Under the pieces are notes generated by a model that worked only from the letters and a program-made list of their open reading frames with translations, was not told the DNA's origin and did not search any database. Source: Undibacterium sp. (lineage in GTDB: Bacteria; Pseudomonadota; Gammaproteobacteria; Burkholderiales; Burkholderiaceae_D). Taken from it: DNA of 5,223 bases. The translations under genes were made by a program, and so were the position numbers. The stretch spans positions 1 through 5,223 of the forward strand of contig JAIELM010000523.1 of NCBI GenBank assembly GCA_019752975.1. The letters run 5' to 3'. This document shows positions 1 through 5,223 of this stretch, piece by piece (position 1 is the first letter of the stretch; the number at the start of each line of letters is the position of its first letter).

Positions 1-624
1 CGCTTTATTGGCCAATAGTCGGTCTGTAGAAGCTTGCACAAACATATTGAGCCAAGCACTTTCACTGGTCTCGCCCGCACCGACATAAAGTGGAACATCA
101 TTGTCGATATCGGGCATGCCGCTGATATGATCGAGATGCAAATGGGTGAAAAAAACGCCGGATAACTTTTGCGGCAAGCGTTTCAAGATGGTAGAGGTGC
201 TTTCACGCAGATGCATTTTTTCTATGTTCATACCTTTGCGCATCATCCAACTCAATCCTACACCCGCAGGATCTTGCACCAATTTTTCAGAAACGCCAGT
301 ATCTATCAGAAAGTAGCCATATCGCGGATGATGCAGTATGTGTGCATACACTTGGACCGCCTCCTCCTTATCTTGCAAATGTACCGCCTGCGCCTCTGGG
401 TTTTTCAGATTCACTAAGCCTCCCAAAGACACACTCCAATCAGCGCTATTAACGCTTTCTAATTGGATAGGTCCCGCGTCATCAAGATGCGCTTCCATCA
501 CTAAGCTAGAGCTAGATTGACCTAAAGTAGATGGAATGCTGGTGCGTGAACTGATGGTACATGCGCTTATGCTGAAACTCGCGAGAACGGCAAAAAATAG
601 TCTAGATTGAGAAGTCAGTGTCAT
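1..624 (-). CDS. MBL-fold metallo-hydrolase lipoprotein, partial (C-terminus cut off by window edge)
   Basis: Reading the minus strand from the ATG at 624-622 gives 208 codons open to the window edge, so the C-terminus and stop are missing. Residues 1-22 form a lipoprotein signal peptide: a hydrophobic stretch FFAVLASF, then the lipobox I19-S-A-C22. Thr at +2 suggests outer-membrane sorting. A beta-strand motif FLIDTG (105-110) precedes the metal-binding signature T-H161-L-H163-L-D165-H166-ISGMPD, the HxHxDH motif of the metallo-beta-lactamase fold that normally binds two zinc ions. The pattern (YAHILHHP..YFLIDTG, then THLHLDH) resembles lactonase-like or general Zn-dependent hydrolases rather than true beta-lactamases; the substrate cannot be told. 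The later metal ligands would lie outside the window. A weak GGA lies upstream of the ATG; two slightly earlier ATGs (635-633 and 631-629) run into stops within ten codons. The divergent LysR gene probably regulates it. Fold confidence is high, substrate unknown. Confidence 0.9.
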   Translation of the reverse strand, partial: MTLTSQSRLFFAVLASFSISACTISSRTSIPSTLGQSSSSLVMEAHLDDAGPIQLESVNSADWSVSLGGLVNLKNPEAQAVHLQDKEEAVQVYAHILHHPRYGYFLIDTGVSEKLVQDPAGVGLSWMMRKGMNIEKMHLRESTSTILKRLPQKLSGVFFTHLHLDHISGMPDIDNDVPLYVGAGETSESAWLNMFVQASTDRLLANKA

Positions 625-667
625 GTTTCATCCATAGATATCGAAAAGAGCAGGCAGTGTGCCATAT

Positions 668-688
668 CCAATATTGCCTTACAATTGG
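668..688. promoter_or_regulatory. Candidate LysR-type operator (T-N11-A box), CCAAT-N11-ATTGG
   Basis: The arms CCAAT (668-672) and ATTGG (684-688) are perfect reverse complements separated by exactly 11 bases. This gives the T-N11-A spacing that defines the LysR-family recognition site. It lies 52-72 bp upstream of the LysR start and 44-64 bp upstream of the divergent MBL start, where an operator controlling both would be expected. It is the best candidate recognition-binding site for the adjacent regulator; binding is inferred. Confidence 0.6.
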
Positions 689-706
689 CTAAATTTTGAT
701 AAGTCC

Positions 707-720
707 ATCCATATTTGGAT
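707..720. promoter_or_regulatory. Second dyad ATCCA-N4-TGGAT, possible accessory LysR half-site region
   Basis: ATCCA (707-711) and TGGAT (716-720) are perfect 5-bp inverted arms around TATT. The centre lies about 35 bp from the centre of the T-N11-A box, a bit over three helical turns. LysR tetramers commonly contact a high-affinity T-N11-A site plus a weaker second site, so this may be the second site. Its sequence resembles the first (CCA...TGG). The spacing is not T-N11-A, so the role is uncertain. Confidence 0.4.
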
Positions 721-726
721 AGCTCT

Positions 727-734
727 AAGAGGAG
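727..734 (+). promoter_or_regulatory. Ribosome binding site that fixes the LysR start
   Basis: AAGAGGAG contains a strong AGGAG Shine-Dalgarno core and ends 5 bases before the ATG at 740. It selects this ATG over an in-frame ATG at 659, which would add 27 residues atypical of the family. Confidence 0.8.
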
Positions 735-739
735 AGAAA

Positions 740-1660
740 ATGACGAAGCTACGTTGGGACGATCTCGCGCTGTTTTTAGCAGTAGCACAGCAAGGTAGTT
801 TAAGTGGTGCAGCCCGCACGCTTAGACTAGGACAGCCAACCTTAAGTCGTCGCATTGCCGAATTAGAAGAAGCAGTAGGTGAGGCCTTGTTTGAGAGAAA
901 AAGCAGTGGCATACGCTTAACCGAAGCGGGCGAAAAACTTTTGCCCGCATGCGAGCGCATGGCAGAATGGGCGCATCAAGCACAACAAAATATACATCCA
1001 CAAAGCACACAAATAGAAGGCAAGGTAAGGATTGCTGCACCGCCTGCTATTGCCTATGAATTTTTAGCTCCTTTGGCGAATAAACTGCGCTTAGCTTATC
1101 CTCGACTGAGTATAGAAGTTCTCTCAGGACTAGAAACTTTAAATCTCAGTCGTGGTGAAGCCGACATTTCGCTACGCACCAATGCGCCGACGGATCAGGA
1201 CTTAATTTGTGTCGATCAAGTCACTACGCAAATCAAGGCCTATGCCGCCAAAAGCTATATCCAACTTCGCGCCCAATGCCGTTCTACTCAGCAGCAAGAA
1301 AAATTAAAATTTGAAGATCTTGATTGGATATGCTGGGCCGAACCGTATGGAAATCTGTATGTCAATCAAACCTTAAAAGCCTTGATCCCCGATTTCAAAC
1401 CGGCATTTACTTCGGACGACTACATCGTTCAATTAGCCGCATGCCGTGCAGGTGTAGGTGTGATGCCGCTGGCCAAAGCACTACATCGCTATTCGCTATT
1501 AAATGAGCTGCAAGAGTTAGATCTCGACTTGGGTTCAGCAGCCGTGGGCAGTCTTTACATGGTCGTCCACAAGCGCCATCAACACCTAGCCAAAGTACGC
1601 TGCGTAGTGGAAATGATTAGCCAAGAGTTTGCCTATTTACGCTCGTTGAGCACGGTATAG
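740..1660 (+). CDS. LysR-type transcriptional regulator
   Basis: This 306-residue protein has the usual family length and architecture. Residues 5-64 form the winged helix-turn-helix: WDDLALFLAVAQQGSLSGAA, then the recognition helix with QPTLSRRIAELE, then the wing FERKSSGIRLTEAG. A linker helix follows (about 65-92). The effector-binding domain (about 95-300) opens with GKVRIAAPPAIAYEFLAP and contains GEADISLR (139-146) and the late motif VQLAACRAGVGVMPLAKA (230-247), both typical of periplasmic-binding-protein-like co-inducer domains. The effector cannot be identified. The start at 740 is chosen because a strong AGGAG site precedes it and because LysR proteins begin a few residues before the WDDL segment. 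It is transcribed away from the MBL-fold lipoprotein gene, with a LysR box between them, so it probably controls that gene and itself. A bidirectional terminator lies downstream. The subfamily looks like the common short-linker LysR group (HTH_1 plus LysR_substrate); a precise name is not justified. Confidence 0.95.
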   Translation: MTKLRWDDLALFLAVAQQGSLSGAARTLRLGQPTLSRRIAELEEAVGEALFERKSSGIRLTEAGEKLLPACERMAEWAHQAQQNIHPQSTQIEGKVRIAAPPAIAYEFLAPLANKLRLAYPRLSIEVLSGLETLNLSRGEADISLRTNAPTDQDLICVDQVTTQIKAYAAKSYIQLRAQCRSTQQQEKLKFEDLDWICWAEPYGNLYVNQTLKALIPDFKPAFTSDDYIVQLAACRAGVGVMPLAKALHRYSLLNELQELDLDLGSAAVGSLYMVVHKRHQHLAKVRCVVEMISQEFAYLRSLSTV

Positions 1661-1698
1661 TGAACACCTAAGCTAAGTTCTTCCTAGATGCTGTTTAA

Positions 1699-1745
1699 CA
1701 GGAATACCGTGTCGTTACTACAGGAAGCAAGGTATCGGATTCCTG
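1699..1745. other. Imperfect inverted repeat downstream of the LysR gene
   Basis: CAGGAATACC (1699-1708) can pair with GGTAT (1731-1735) and TCCTG (1741-1745), leaving a 5-base bulge (CGGAT) and a loop of about 22 bases. An alternative pairing, CAGGAA (1721-1726) with TTCCTG (1740-1745), competes for the same right arm, and CTGTT-T-AACAG forms a small palindrome at 1691-1701. No T-tract follows, so it is not a standard terminator. It may be 3'-UTR structure of the regulator mRNA, or chance. Confidence 0.3.
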
Positions 1746-1764
1746 ATTGAGATCTCCCATCATC

Positions 1765-1808
1765 AGAGGCAAAACACGATTCTGGTGCCAGAATCATGTT
1801 TTGCCTCT
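1765..1808. terminator. Bidirectional intrinsic terminator between convergent LysR and DUF3455 genes
   Basis: Two 21-base arms (1765-1785 and 1788-1808) are reverse complements with one C/A mismatch (1777/1796) around a nominal 2-base centre. The core GATTCTGG/CCAGAATC hairpin is flanked by AAAACA on the left and TGTTTT on the right, so on either strand the core stem is followed by a TGTTTT tract. This is the symmetric layout of a two-way Rho-independent terminator. It sits 104 bases after the LysR stop and 16 bases after the DUF3455 stop, so it can serve both genes. Confidence 0.85.
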
Positions 1809-1824
1809 TCAACTGATTGGAAAG

Positions 1825-2361
1825 TTATTTCGCCACAAAAAAATTATATCGTGCTTGGTAAGGGACGCGTAGCTCTTTCCCCGCAGTACCGGCATCACAT
1901 CCTGACGCTGGTGCTTTTCCTTCTACCGTAGCAACACGTTGTATACTCTTTACATTGGAGAAGATACCGACGCCTGTAGTTGCCTTAGATGTCAACAGCA
2001 ACCAAGGAATAGCATTCGCTTCGGGGCTATCTGCACGGCCAGTCACTTCAGCGACCACTTTACTCCCATCAAGCGCTTCCCAACTTGGACCGGCATAATG
2101 TTTACCCGCTTTCGTCGTGTCACGATTAAATAATTCAGCCTCTGGTGCTACAAATGTCCATTCGAACTTATTCGAATCTGCTTTACTAGGCTTGCAGCTA
2201 TAAATCTGTACCCCCGTGGCGCTCAGATCAAAAGCAAAATTTTGCTCAGCTGGCGCTTTGAGCTTTTCTGGTGCGGACACTAGCGGGGTAGTATTGACGC
2301 TGGCACAGCCAACAGAAAGCGCTGCTAAGAGAATGGAGATAGTGAAATGTTTCGAATTCAT
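1825..2361 (-). CDS. DUF3455 domain-containing lipoprotein
   Basis: This 178-residue protein begins with a lipoprotein signal peptide (MNSKHFTISILLAALSVGC) with the lipidated cysteine at 19; Ala at +2 suggests outer-membrane sorting. The rest matches the DUF3455 pattern I recognise: GVQIYSC (50-56), W68-TFVAPEAELF, HYAGPSWEALDGSKV (88-102), IPWLLL (118-123), G-IFSNVKSIQRVATVEGKAP (132-151), SGCDAG (153-158) and a C-terminal RVPYQARYNFF. Cys56 and Cys155 are the only cysteines left in the mature chain apart from the lipidated one and could form a disulfide. The domain has no known biochemical function that I can state. No good Shine-Dalgarno is visible before the ATG (only an A/T-rich run), so translation may be modest or leader-dependent. 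It is convergent with the regulator and divergent from the esterase-like gene; no operon partner is visible. Family call secure, role unknown. Confidence 0.92.
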   Translation of the reverse strand: MNSKHFTISILLAALSVGCASVNTTPLVSAPEKLKAPAEQNFAFDLSATGVQIYSCKPSKADSNKFEWTFVAPEAELFNRDTTKAGKHYAGPSWEALDGSKVVAEVTGRADSPEANAIPWLLLTSKATTGVGIFSNVKSIQRVATVEGKAPASGCDAGTAGKELRVPYQARYNFFVAK

Positions 2362-2574
2362 ATAAAAGATTTTCTAAGTTGAAAGAATTGCTTGAAGTAA
2401 CTTGATATCGGCAAATGCCCAAGGATTTCTTATTGTCACGTGGTACAAACAGGGCGCATTATCCTACAAATGATCAATATGTGCCTATTAGGGTATTTTT
2501 GGAACCTTCGGATTAAATTGCAGTCAACCAGCTTCGACAAAATTAAAATTTTTACTCACCACACTTGGATCAAT
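2362..2574. promoter_or_regulatory. Divergent intergenic region between DUF3455 and esterase-like genes
   Basis: This 213-bp AT-rich gap faces two outward genes. The best plus-strand sigma-70 candidate is TTGTCA (2433-2438), 18-base spacer, CATTAT (2457-2462), which would give a leader of about 100 bases. A CACGTG palindrome overlaps the -35 (2437-2442), and an A/T palindrome AAAATT-AA-AATTTT sits at 2539-2552. No convincing minus-strand promoter was picked out. The open frame on the plus strand through this gap from GTG 2440 is judged noncoding. Confidence 0.4.
2433..2462 (+). promoter_or_regulatory. Candidate sigma-70 promoter for the esterase-like gene
   Basis: TTGTCA matches 5 of 6 bases of the -35 consensus. 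It is followed by an 18-base spacer and CATTAT, which matches 4 of 6 bases of the -10. The spacing is acceptable but one base above optimum. A match of this quality can occur by chance in AT-rich DNA. Confidence 0.35.
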
Positions 2575-3906
2575 ATGCGAACAAAAAATATGCTAGGAAT
2601 ATGTGCTCTCGTTGTAGCCCAATTTTATCTACCCGGCATTGCCTATTCCCAAGCTCCTAGTCTATCCCGTTGGGAAACGTGGTTGGCACAAAACACGCAT
2701 GCTATGCACGATGACTTTGCTCAATTGTCCGACGCCGATTTAGCACCATTTGGCGCTGCGACTAAAGGTGCTCAGCTGGTTATGCTCGATGAACAAAGTC
2801 ATGGTGAAGAAAATGTCTTTGCCTTGAAGTCCCGACTAGTACGTTACTTACACGAGCAACACGGATTTGATGTCCTAGTGATGGAAAGCGGCATGTACGA
2901 TGTCGACTATCTATGGCACCTCAATCAGCGTGACTTGAGCGGAAATTTAGATAAAAACTTAGGTGGAAACTTAGGTGGAAACTTAGGTGGAAATTTAGGT
3001 GAAAACTTAGGTGGAAGATTACGCAGCAATGCGTCCAATGCCCTCTTCTTCCAGTATGCCAAGAGTCCCGCCATCCTGAATCTACTCGACTACCTAGATA
3101 CCCAACGAAATAGTCATCATCCCTTACAGCTTGCAGGTATGGACAGTATGCACACCGCCTACTATTCACAGCAACACTTAGTGAACGATCTTTATGCTCA
3201 ACTCAAGAAGCTAGGTACTACAGCGCAAATTGAAGCGGCATGGCCGATGTTTACAACAATCAGCAATCAAATTCTGCATTTGCAACGAACACCGCCGACT
3301 CCCTTAGAAATGAAGGCGTATCTAGCAGTTACGATGCAATTGCAAAAACAATTTGCGACGCCAGAACACTATTTTTGGCGTCGACTCGCTGCCAGCTTAC
3401 AGTTTGAAGCGACACGTCTTTGGGGACTGGCACATGAGCAACGCAGTCCTGCGATGGGTGAAAACTTAAAAACCTTATTGCAAACCGCTTTTAAAGGAAA
3501 AAAAGTCATCGTTTGGGGTAATTTTGTCCACCTCAATCGAACTGGATTAGGTCAAGGCAGCAATGTTGGAAGTCTCTTGAATAGCATGTATAAAGAGCGC
3601 ATGTACGTCGTTCATTTCACCAGCAATCAAGGTAGTTACTATAACTTTTTCAACGAACAAAATACACCAGTTGTGCGGTTTCCATTTAAGACTATTGAGA
3701 ACGCTCTTGAGCGTCAAGCAGGCCCGATCAACTTTACCAATTGGCGCGATTTACCTCGCGCCTTAAGCAAAGATAGAACCATTCAAGCATCGCTATTTTT
3801 TTACTTACCGGACGGCTTGTACGATCAAGCCAATCTCAAGTCCTTATGGCAAAATCGCATAGATGGCAGTTTTTTTCTCAATAAAATTACCACGACCAAT
3901 CCATAA
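2575..3906 (+). CDS. Exported erythromycin-esterase-superfamily protein with internal GNLG repeats
   Basis: From the ATG at 2575 this is 443 residues. Residues 1-27 form a Sec signal peptide (MRTKNMLGICALVVAQFYLPGIAYSQA, shown in two parts: basic start MRTKN, hydrophobic LGICALVVAQFYL, cleavage likely after S-Q-A27), so the enzyme is periplasmic or secreted. The body follows the Ere-like fold pattern: QLVMLDEQSHGEENVFALKS with E73 and H76, then RYLHEQHGFDVLVMESGMYD with E104, LAGMD (186-190), RSPAMGENL (290-298), and KVIVWGNFVH with H319. E73, H76, E104 and H319 line up, by my recall, with the glutamates and histidines needed for esterase activity. The usual GE.(T/S)HG is DEQSHG here, and the common WAHN is WGNF. 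Residues 123-150 are a low-complexity GNLG insertion. A weak GGA precedes the start by 5 bases; a GTG at 2440 would bury the signal peptide behind 45 residues. The substrate is unknown, and nothing here shows macrolide resistance. Confidence 0.85.
   Translation: MRTKNMLGICALVVAQFYLPGIAYSQAPSLSRWETWLAQNTHAMHDDFAQLSDADLAPFGAATKGAQLVMLDEQSHGEENVFALKSRLVRYLHEQHGFDVLVMESGMYDVDYLWHLNQRDLSGNLDKNLGGNLGGNLGGNLGENLGGRLRSNASNALFFQYAKSPAILNLLDYLDTQRNSHHPLQLAGMDSMHTAYYSQQHLVNDLYAQLKKLGTTAQIEAAWPMFTTISNQILHLQRTPPTPLEMKAYLAVTMQLQKQFATPEHYFWRRLAASLQFEATRLWGLAHEQRSPAMGENLKTLLQTAFKGKKVIVWGNFVHLNRTGLGQGSNVGSLLNSMYKERMYVVHFTSNQGSYYNFFNEQNTPVVRFPFKTIENALERQAGPINFTNWRDLPRALSKDRTIQASLFFYLPDGLYDQANLKSLWQNRIDGSFFLNKITTTNP
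2941..3024 (+). repeat. 12-bp in-frame tandem repeat (consensus GGAAACTTAGGT) encoding Gly-Asn-Leu-Gly
   Basis: Seven consecutive 12-base units start at 2941, 2953, 2965, 2977, 2989, 3001 and 3013. Units 3 and 4 are identical to the consensus; unit 5 differs by one C-to-T, unit 6 by one G-to-A (Gly to Glu), units 1 and 2 by a few changes, and unit 7 is degenerate. The repeat stays in frame and encodes residues 123-150 of the esterase-like protein. Near-identity at synonymous positions points to recent slippage duplications. Copy-number change would lengthen or shorten the protein by four residues without a frameshift. Confidence 0.95.
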
Positions 3907-3914
3907 AATTGTTT

Positions 3915-3937
3915 CGGTTACACCGCTACGGTTTTTT
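3915..3937 (+). terminator. Possible weak terminator between convergent esterase-like and amidohydrolase genes
   Basis: On the plus strand ACCG (3922-3925), loop CTA, CGGT (3929-3932) forms a short GC-rich hairpin whose last base begins a run of six T (3932-3937). The same ACCG can instead pair with the upstream CGGT (3915-3918) around TAC. The stem is only 4 bp, and it overlaps the last codons and TAG of the opposing gene. The position, 9-31 bases after the esterase-like stop, supports a terminator, but a weak one. Confidence 0.4.
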
Positions 3938-5221
3938 ATAGACCACGCCATCCTTCATAACAAAATCAACTTTCTCTAACAGCGAGATGTTTTGCAAAGG
4001 GTCACCTTTTACCGCCACAATATCGGCAGCAAAATTGACTTCAACCGAGCCTAGTCGTTTAGATTGATTTAACAGCTCAGCCGCGCCGATGGTCGCGCTG
4101 CGGATTGCCGCCAGCGGAGGCATACCAGCCTCGACCATGTAAGCAAATTCTTTGGCATTTTCACCGTGGGGGAAAACCCCCGCATCGGTGCCAAAGGCGA
4201 TTTTGACACCCGCTTTATAAGCGCGTCCAAAGGTGGCTTGCAAGAGCGGCCCTATCGCCGCCGCCTTTGGTCGAACTAAGGGGGAGTAGTAATCAGCGAT
4301 CTTGGCTTTTTCCGCCACGTAGCGCCCGGCCGAAAGTGTCGGTACATACCATGTGCCATGCTGCTTAAATAATTCGATCGCCTCGTCATCCATTAGGGTG
4401 CCATGTTCTATCGAATCTATGCCTGCACGAATCGCACGTTTCACTCCTTCTGTCCCATGCGCATGTGCTGCCACTCGGAATCCATAATCTTTGGCAGTAC
4501 TCACAATGGTGCGTAATTCTTCGTCCGTGAATTGCGTGTTTTCACCACTGCTGGCTTGACTCAGTACTCCCGCTGTCGCGGTAATCTTGATCACGTCTGC
4601 GCCTTCTTGATAGCGCGCCCTGACCGCTTCACGAGCGCTGTCTGCGCCGTTGACGACACCGTTGGCTGGACCAGGTCTCCCCATTAAATGACGCATTGCA
4701 TTGGAAAGTCCATTACTAGGGTCGGCGTGGCCGCCGGTAGTACCGATCGCCTTACCGGCCGTGAACATGCGCGGTCCAATGATATGGCCAGCATTGATGG
4801 CACGCTTCATAGAGACATTCAATCCCTCACTTGCACCAAGGTCGCGCACCGTAGTGAATCCCGCCAACAAGGTTCGTTCTGCGTATTTGATGGAGGCGAA
4901 AGCATGATCGGCGGCATCCAAACTTAAGGCTTCACGAAACTGATCGACCTGAGGCTTAGTCTCGCTCACTAGATGGACGTGCATATCAATCAGACCGGGC
5001 AAGCAACTATGGTTACTTAGATCAAGGTGAGACGGTGCTTGCACCATGGGAGAAATCGCTTTAATTACGCCGTTATCGATGCTAATGCTGACGCGTTCGC
5101 GCCATACGCCGCTCTTCACGTCCAATAATTTTCCACAGTCAACAATCATCGTTCCGGCTACGGCGATTGAACACATAGTGAGGGAACTGCTAAGCAAGAT
5201 AAATTGAGTAATTTTGTGCAT
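3926..5221 (-). CDS. Exported metal-dependent amidohydrolase (imidazolonepropionase/prolidase-like)
   Basis: This is a 431-residue member of the amidohydrolase superfamily. A Sec signal peptide (residues 1-22, cleavage likely after A-V-A22) places it in the periplasm. Metal and catalytic motifs appear in order: LPGLIDMHVH with H81 and H83; DVIKITATAG with K212, the lysine expected to be carboxylated and bridge two metals; AAHAHG with H253 (and H255); IEHGT with H273; and FGTDAG with D345, the catalytic aspartate. The C-terminus returns to the composite beta domain (GSVEVNFAADIVAVKGDPL, then V-KDGVVYK). This order matches the clade of secreted Xaa-Pro/Xaa-Arg dipeptidase-like and imidazolonepropionase-like proteins that hydrolyse small amide bonds. 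The exact substrate is not determinable. The length is normal for the family. The ATG lies two bases from the window edge, so no ribosome binding site or promoter can be examined; a complete signal peptide supports this start. The gene converges on the esterase-like gene with a 19-bp gap. Confidence 0.92.
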   Translation of the reverse strand: MHKITQFILLSSSLTMCSIAVAGTMIVDCGKLLDVKSGVWRERVSISIDNGVIKAISPMVQAPSHLDLSNHSCLPGLIDMHVHLVSETKPQVDQFREALSLDAADHAFASIKYAERTLLAGFTTVRDLGASEGLNVSMKRAINAGHIIGPRMFTAGKAIGTTGGHADPSNGLSNAMRHLMGRPGPANGVVNGADSAREAVRARYQEGADVIKITATAGVLSQASSGENTQFTDEELRTIVSTAKDYGFRVAAHAHGTEGVKRAIRAGIDSIEHGTLMDDEAIELFKQHGTWYVPTLSAGRYVAEKAKIADYYSPLVRPKAAAIGPLLQATFGRAYKAGVKIAFGTDAGVFPHGENAKEFAYMVEAGMPPLAAIRSATIGAAELLNQSKRLGSVEVNFAADIVAVKGDPLQNISLLEKVDFVMKDGVVYKKP

Positions 5222-5223
5222 AA

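Larger units (their letters stand above)
625..739. promoter_or_regulatory. Divergent promoter region between MBL lipoprotein and LysR regulator
   Basis: This 115-bp gap separates two outward-facing genes and must carry both promoters. It is AT-rich and contains two separate inverted repeats (listed individually). For the regulator, a possible promoter is TTGCCT (674-679) followed after about 18 bases by GATAAG (698-703), which would overlap the LysR box and fit autorepression; this match is weak. No convincing sigma-70 pair was found for the minus-strand gene, which is common for promoters that need a LysR-type activator. The divergent arrangement with the controlled gene is typical of the LysR family; the assignment here is inference. 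Confidence 0.6.

Noticed and set aside
148..160. Seven-base A/T homopolymer just before the MBL metal motif as a phase-variation or frameshift site
   Set aside because: The frame is intact through it and the run is short; nothing indicates it is unstable.
169..520. Plus-strand open frames opposite the MBL gene
   Set aside because: They overlap a minus-strand frame with a clear lipobox and HxHxDH motif, and their own translations show no recognisable domain.
659..739. Upstream in-frame ATG for the LysR regulator
   Set aside because: It would run through both operator dyads, has no clear ribosome binding site, and adds 27 residues ahead of a canonical LysR N-terminus that has its own strong AGGAG site.
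1765..1808. Insertion-sequence or transposon terminal inverted repeats
   Set aside because: The arms are adjacent with only a 2-base centre, no transposase or target duplication is present, and the position between convergent stops fits a terminator.
2440..2574. GTG start giving the esterase-like protein 45 extra N-terminal residues
   Set aside because: The nearest AAGGA is about 14 bases away, the extension has no family resemblance, it would bury a good signal peptide, and it overlaps the best candidate promoter.
2941..3024. CRISPR-like array
   Set aside because: Units are 12 bases, directly abutting with no spacers, and in frame within a coding gene.
2921..3169. Minus-strand open frame with a repeated HLSF pattern
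   Set aside because: It is the antisense reading of the 12-bp tandem repeat inside the esterase-like gene; the repeat creates the apparent pattern.
4688..4927. Plus-strand open frames opposite the amidohydrolase
   Set aside because: They lie entirely inside a complete amidohydrolase with conserved metal motifs and have no family features.

Overview
This 5.2-kb stretch looks like ordinary chromosomal DNA of a Gram-negative bacterium, most likely a proteobacterium of moderate GC content. The evidence is two lipobox-bearing lipoproteins, two further proteins with Sec-type signal peptides, a LysR-type regulator, and a DUF3455 protein of a kind I associate mainly with Burkholderiales and relatives. 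A beta-proteobacterium such as an Undibacterium-like oxalobacterium would fit, but that placement is inference and the sequence alone does not fix it. No rRNA, tRNA, CRISPR array, insertion sequence or plasmid/phage hallmark was seen.

Layout: (1) 1-624, minus strand: the first 208 residues of a metallo-beta-lactamase-fold lipoprotein whose C-terminus lies beyond the window edge. (2) 625-739: a divergent regulatory region with two dyads, one of them a textbook LysR box. (3) 740-1660, plus strand: a complete LysR-type transcriptional regulator. (4) 1661-1824: a spacer between convergent genes, with a 21-bp-stem bidirectional terminator. (5) 1825-2361, minus strand: a DUF3455 lipoprotein. (6) 2362-2574: a second divergent promoter region. 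(7) 2575-3906, plus strand: an exported erythromycin-esterase-superfamily protein with an in-frame 12-bp minisatellite that encodes Gly-Asn-Leu-Gly units. (8) 3926-5221, minus strand: an exported, metal-dependent amidohydrolase. Its start codon sits at the window edge, and it converges on gene 7 with a 19-bp gap.

The genes do not form one operon: neighbouring genes alternate in strand, giving two divergent and two convergent pairs. The best supported functional link is between the LysR regulator and the divergently transcribed MBL-fold lipoprotein. The other three genes are all predicted cell-envelope or periplasmic proteins, two of them hydrolase-like, but nothing in the sequence places them in one pathway. 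No gap exceeds 300 bases. I found no convincing new multi-gene system. The most unusual items are the GNLG tandem repeat inside the esterase-like protein and the two-dyad operator in the regulator's promoter region.
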